Below are positions 5,880 to 7,157 of a DNA stretch of 7,157 nt, in pieces. The DNA comes from Candidatus Merdenecus merdavium (GTDB lineage Bacteria > Bacillota > Clostridia > Lachnospirales > Lachnospiraceae): NCBI GenBank assembly GCA_018715425.1, contig DVLR01000252.1, positions 1 through 7,157 of the forward strand, given 5' to 3'. Position 1 is the first letter of the stretch, and the number at the start of each line of letters is the position of its first letter. The notes below the pieces were generated by a model that did not search any database, was not told where the DNA came from, and worked only from the letters and a program-made list of their open reading frames with translations. The translations under genes were made by a program, and so were the position numbers.

Positions 5880-5936
5880 TTAAAGGCACTGGTAAAAGTA
5901 TCTGTTGGTGATACAATGCCAGTGCCTCTGTGTCAT
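5880..5936 (-). CDS. Possible 18-codon leader ORF before the IS passenger gene
   Basis: On the minus strand GGAGG (5941-5945) lies 4 bp before ATG 5936, and 18 codons (MTQRHWHCITNRYFYQCL) end at TAA 5880-5882, 24 bp before the passenger start. The GGAGG is in the loop of one hairpin and the ATG in its stem; the ORF then spans a second hairpin. This layout resembles a translational attenuator, but a short ORF can occur by chance and no expression evidence exists. Confidence 0.3.
   Translation of the reverse strand: MTQRHWHCITNRYFYQCL
5884..5927. repeat. Stem-loop in the IS right end (9-bp outer stem, 5-bp inner stem)
   Basis: AGGCACTGG (5884-5892) pairs perfectly with CCAGTGCCT (5919-5927); inside it GTATC (5898-5902) pairs with GATAC (5910-5914) around a 7-base loop. 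It is strong for this AT-rich region. No long T tract follows on either strand, so it is not a typical terminator; a leader or attenuator structure for the passenger gene is more likely. Confidence 0.65.
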
Positions 5937-5953
5937 ATCGCCTCCATGACACA
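5929..5953. repeat. Perfect 8-bp stem-loop holding a Shine-Dalgarno motif in its loop
   Basis: TGTGTCAT (5929-5936) and ATGACACA (5946-5953) form a perfect stem around a 9-base loop. In the minus-strand RNA the loop displays GGAGG and the 3' arm begins with the AUG of the short leader ORF. The start codon would therefore be sequestered when the hairpin forms. Confidence 0.6.
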
Positions 5954-6029
5954 AGGATATTCAAAAATTTTCTCTTTTTCTAGTCCGTTTTTTTAAAATG
6001 TCCTTGACATGGGGACCACTTTATCTCTC

Positions 6030-6048
6030 ACTGGAGTAGCAGTTTTTT
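6030..6048 (-). repeat. Right terminal inverted repeat (IRR)
   Basis: Read on the minus strand this is AAAAAACTGCTACTCCAGT, one base different from IRL. It is followed outward by the second ATT. Confidence 0.85.
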
Positions 6049-6051
6049 ATT
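6049..6051. repeat. Target-site duplication ATT, right copy
   Basis: This is the partner of ATT at 4026-4028 and directly abuts IRR. Confidence 0.65.
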
Positions 6052-6057
6052 TAAACA

Positions 6058-6072
6058 TTCATCAGGTTTTTT
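6058..6072 (+). terminator. Right arm and T tract of the operon terminator, displaced by the IS
   Basis: TTCATCAGG (6058-6066) complements CTTGATGAA at 4005-4013 and is followed by TTTTTT (6067-6072). It is now 2 kb from its partner, so the hairpin is unlikely to act on operon transcripts. Confidence 0.7.
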
Positions 6073-6110
6073 GATCAAGTGATTAGTTTATCTCTTATCT
6101 TTATAAGCAA

Positions 6111-6581
6111 TTATTCGTATTCTGGATTTATAACATGAGATGGATAAGTAAGGGGTTTTCTCACATACTCTGAAATTGGTTCACAGTAGTAATATTCAAC
6201 TGCTGTCCATTTTACCTCAGTTATCTTCAAATAACCACTTTCAAACATTTCCTCTTGTGGAACGTCCAGGAAGCCACCCAACGCTAAAACCAACAGCAAA
6301 AATAAGCTGGCAATAATATAAGCAATGGGTATAAGCGTCCATGTAATGCGAAACCAAGGTTGCTTGTTTTCTTTTTTTTGAATCAGGAAGACGTAAAACA
6401 GTAAAAGTGCCACAGCAAAAAAAGAAAGCTTATAGGTCCAAAATACCCTAAATTCATCCACACAAGAACGATATTCCAAACCGTACTGATTCAAAACAAA
6501 TCGGGTAATGTAAATTGCTGCAAGAACTAAAACATACACAGAAAGCATTCCTATTATCGTTTTTTTCAATTTATGAACCAT
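6111..6581 (-). CDS. Small three-helix membrane protein of unknown function
   Basis: A 156-residue integral membrane protein that I do not recognise. Three hydrophobic segments are visible at about residues 8-30, 50-67 and 79-102. A loop at 31-49 contains C40, and the C-terminal tail of about 54 residues is hydrophilic and rich in tyrosine, glutamate and proline (EVKWTAVEYYYCEPISEYV). The lysine cluster HKLKK before helix 1 and KKENKQ after helix 2 suggest, by the positive-inside rule, a cytoplasmic N-terminus and an outside tail. No strong ribosome site precedes ATG 6581; GGTAG is the closest. It lies beyond the IS, convergent with the sugar-acid operon, and no context ties it to that pathway. 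A real gene is likely from its length and helix pattern; function is unknown. Confidence 0.65.
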   Translation of the reverse strand: MVHKLKKTIIGMLSVYVLVLAAIYITRFVLNQYGLEYRSCVDEFRVFWTYKLSFFAVALLLFYVFLIQKKENKQPWFRITWTLIPIAYIIASLFLLLVLALGGFLDVPQEEMFESGYLKITEVKWTAVEYYYCEPISEYVRKPLTYPSHVINPEYE

Positions 6582-6650
6582 TTCTCTACCACACTTTCTT
6601 TCACACTTACAAGATTTTTGTTTTATATTATCAAAAAAAGAAACTTAGGT

Positions 6651-6710
6651 CAACATAGAGCAACGACACATTTTATGTAATGCAATATAGAAATGTGTCG
6701 TTTTATGTTG
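6651..6710. repeat. 60-bp imperfect palindrome between the two distal genes
   Basis: CAACATA (6651-6657) pairs with TATGTTG (6704-6710), and AACGACACATTT (6662-6673) pairs with AAATGTGTCGTT (6691-6702), leaving a 17-base loop. The inner 12-bp stem is perfect. On the minus strand a T-rich run (TTTCTTTTTTT) follows about 10 bases after the outer stem, so it may end transcripts of the 6784 gene, though the T tract is too distant for a textbook terminator. A second short hairpin (ACATCC 6715-6720, GGATGT 6729-6734) lies beside it. Confidence 0.55.
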
Positions 6711-6783
6711 GATAACATCCGAGTTTTGGGATGTATTCCATTAAGGCAAAGATTTTACAGCTTCTGATATAATTATATGCTCT

Positions 6784-7157
6784 TTATATTACTTCACTCT
6801 CGATTAAAGCATTAATTTTATTCTCAAAGCCATGTGCAAGAGCTTCTCCATACTCATCCGAAAGGAAAACGCCAAAACTATATTCAAACAGCAATGACAG
6901 GATTGCCACTTCTTCCATTGTAAATTCTGATGCAACATCATAAAGAGAATCTTTATTAAACTGCGCAAGCAATTCTCTCTTGAAAATACTATAACGCTGT
7001 AGATAATGTTTTGTGCCGTAATAATAATCATTTACAGTAGCATATAGAGGAACTTTTGCCAAATCATAAATCCTAGAAATATTGTAAGCATCTACATCTG
7101 CATATAAATCCTGAAGATCAAAACCAGAAGTCGGCGTGTTCATTTTAATATAATAGC
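6784..7157 (-). CDS. Unrecognised protein, probably the C-terminal part of a longer gene
   Basis: At least 119 residues read from ATG 7143 to TAA 6784-6786, but that ATG has no ribosome site (the 14 bases before it lack any GG). The frame stays open to the window edge (YYIK before the M), so the true start is probably outside. The sequence is acidic and tyrosine-rich, with DLQDLYADVDAYNISRIYDL near the start and a helical end (EVAILSLLFEYSFGVFLSDE). There is no clear membrane segment or signal peptide in the visible part. I do not recognise a family. It lies upstream of the membrane-protein gene on the same strand, separated by about 200 bp holding the palindrome, so co-transcription is doubtful. 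The coding call rests on length and amino-acid pattern. Confidence 0.6.
   Translation of the reverse strand, partial: YYIKMNTPTSGFDLQDLYADVDAYNISRIYDLAKVPLYATVNDYYYGTKHYLQRYSIFKRELLAQFNKDSLYDVASEFTMEEVAILSLLFEYSFGVFLSDEYGEALAHGFENKINALIESEVI

Larger units (their letters stand above)
4029..6048 (+). mobile_element. IS3-family (IS150-like) insertion sequence with a passenger gene
   Basis: A 2,020-bp element bounded by 19-bp inverted repeats (18/19 identical) and a 3-bp duplication. It contains orfA and orfB in the -1 frame arrangement typical of IS3 elements, with an intact D-D(35)E transposase. It exceeds the usual 1.2-1.6 kb because about 550 bp after orfB hold an opposite-strand gene and structured DNA. 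A long terminator-like hairpin lies near its left end. The transposase looks functional except for the ATA start of orfA. It sits in the loop of the sugar-acid operon terminator. Confidence 0.88.

Noticed and set aside
6004..6009. Perfect TTGACA near the IS right end as an outward promoter
   Set aside because: No -10-like hexamer occurs at 16-18 bp spacing (the sequence there is CTCTCACTGG), and I found no good -10 at the predicted IS circle junction.
4014..6062. Longer IS ends including ATGAAT and TTTAAAT outside the 19-bp repeats
   Set aside because: The outer similarity needs a one-base gap, gives no target duplication, and is better explained by the symmetric loop of the interrupted terminator.
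6804..7031. 75-codon minus-strand frame overlapping the right-edge gene
   Set aside because: It is an alternative frame of a longer, more protein-like frame, without a ribosome site.
1..7157. CRISPR array, tRNA or rRNA genes
   Set aside because: No regularly spaced direct repeats and no cloverleaf-like or rRNA-like stretches were seen on either strand.

Overview
The window is AT-rich, with strong AGGAGG-type ribosome binding sites, consensus or extended -10 promoters and a Clostridia-style IS3-family element. This suggests a low-GC Firmicute, probably a clostridial or Lachnospiraceae-like anaerobe; that is inferred from composition and gene style, not from a search.

Region 1 (1-1200, minus strand) holds two transcription regulators: the N-terminal third of a LysR-type regulator cut by the window edge, and a complete IclR-family regulator. 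Region 2 (1143-1291) is a divergent control region with an extended -10 promoter for the IclR gene, a consensus TTGACA-16-TATAAT promoter for the rightward operon, and two TTTCA-N5 operator-like sites just after the -10. Region 3 (1292-4001) is a compact operon: eda (KDPG aldolase), kdgK (2-keto-3-deoxygluconate kinase) and a second, divergent PfkB-family kinase of the same type. Together they form the lower end of a uronate/pectin or galacturonate catabolic pathway: the kinase makes 2-keto-3-deoxy-6-phosphogluconate and the aldolase splits it into pyruvate and glyceraldehyde-3-phosphate. The IclR protein is the likely repressor.

Region 4 (4029-6048) is a 2,020-bp IS3-family element with 19-bp terminal inverted repeats (18/19 matching) and a 3-bp ATT target duplication. 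It sits in the loop of the operon's own intrinsic terminator, whose 9-bp stem and T6 tract are now split about 2 kb apart (4005-4013 and 6058-6072). It carries orfA (apparently starting at ATA), a T TTA AAA AAA A slippery stretch, orfB (a complete D-D(35)E transposase) and, unusually for this family, a third gene on the opposite strand. That gene encodes a 119-aa protein with a leucine-zipper-like segment, its stop codon overlaps the orfB stop, and it is preceded by two stem-loops and a possible 18-codon leader ORF.

Region 5 (6049-7157) lies beyond the element and holds two unrecognised minus-strand genes: a small three-helix membrane protein, and a protein probably running off the right edge. 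A 60-bp imperfect palindrome lies between them. The most noteworthy part is the IS: its terminator-loop insertion site and its antisense passenger gene with a structured leader.
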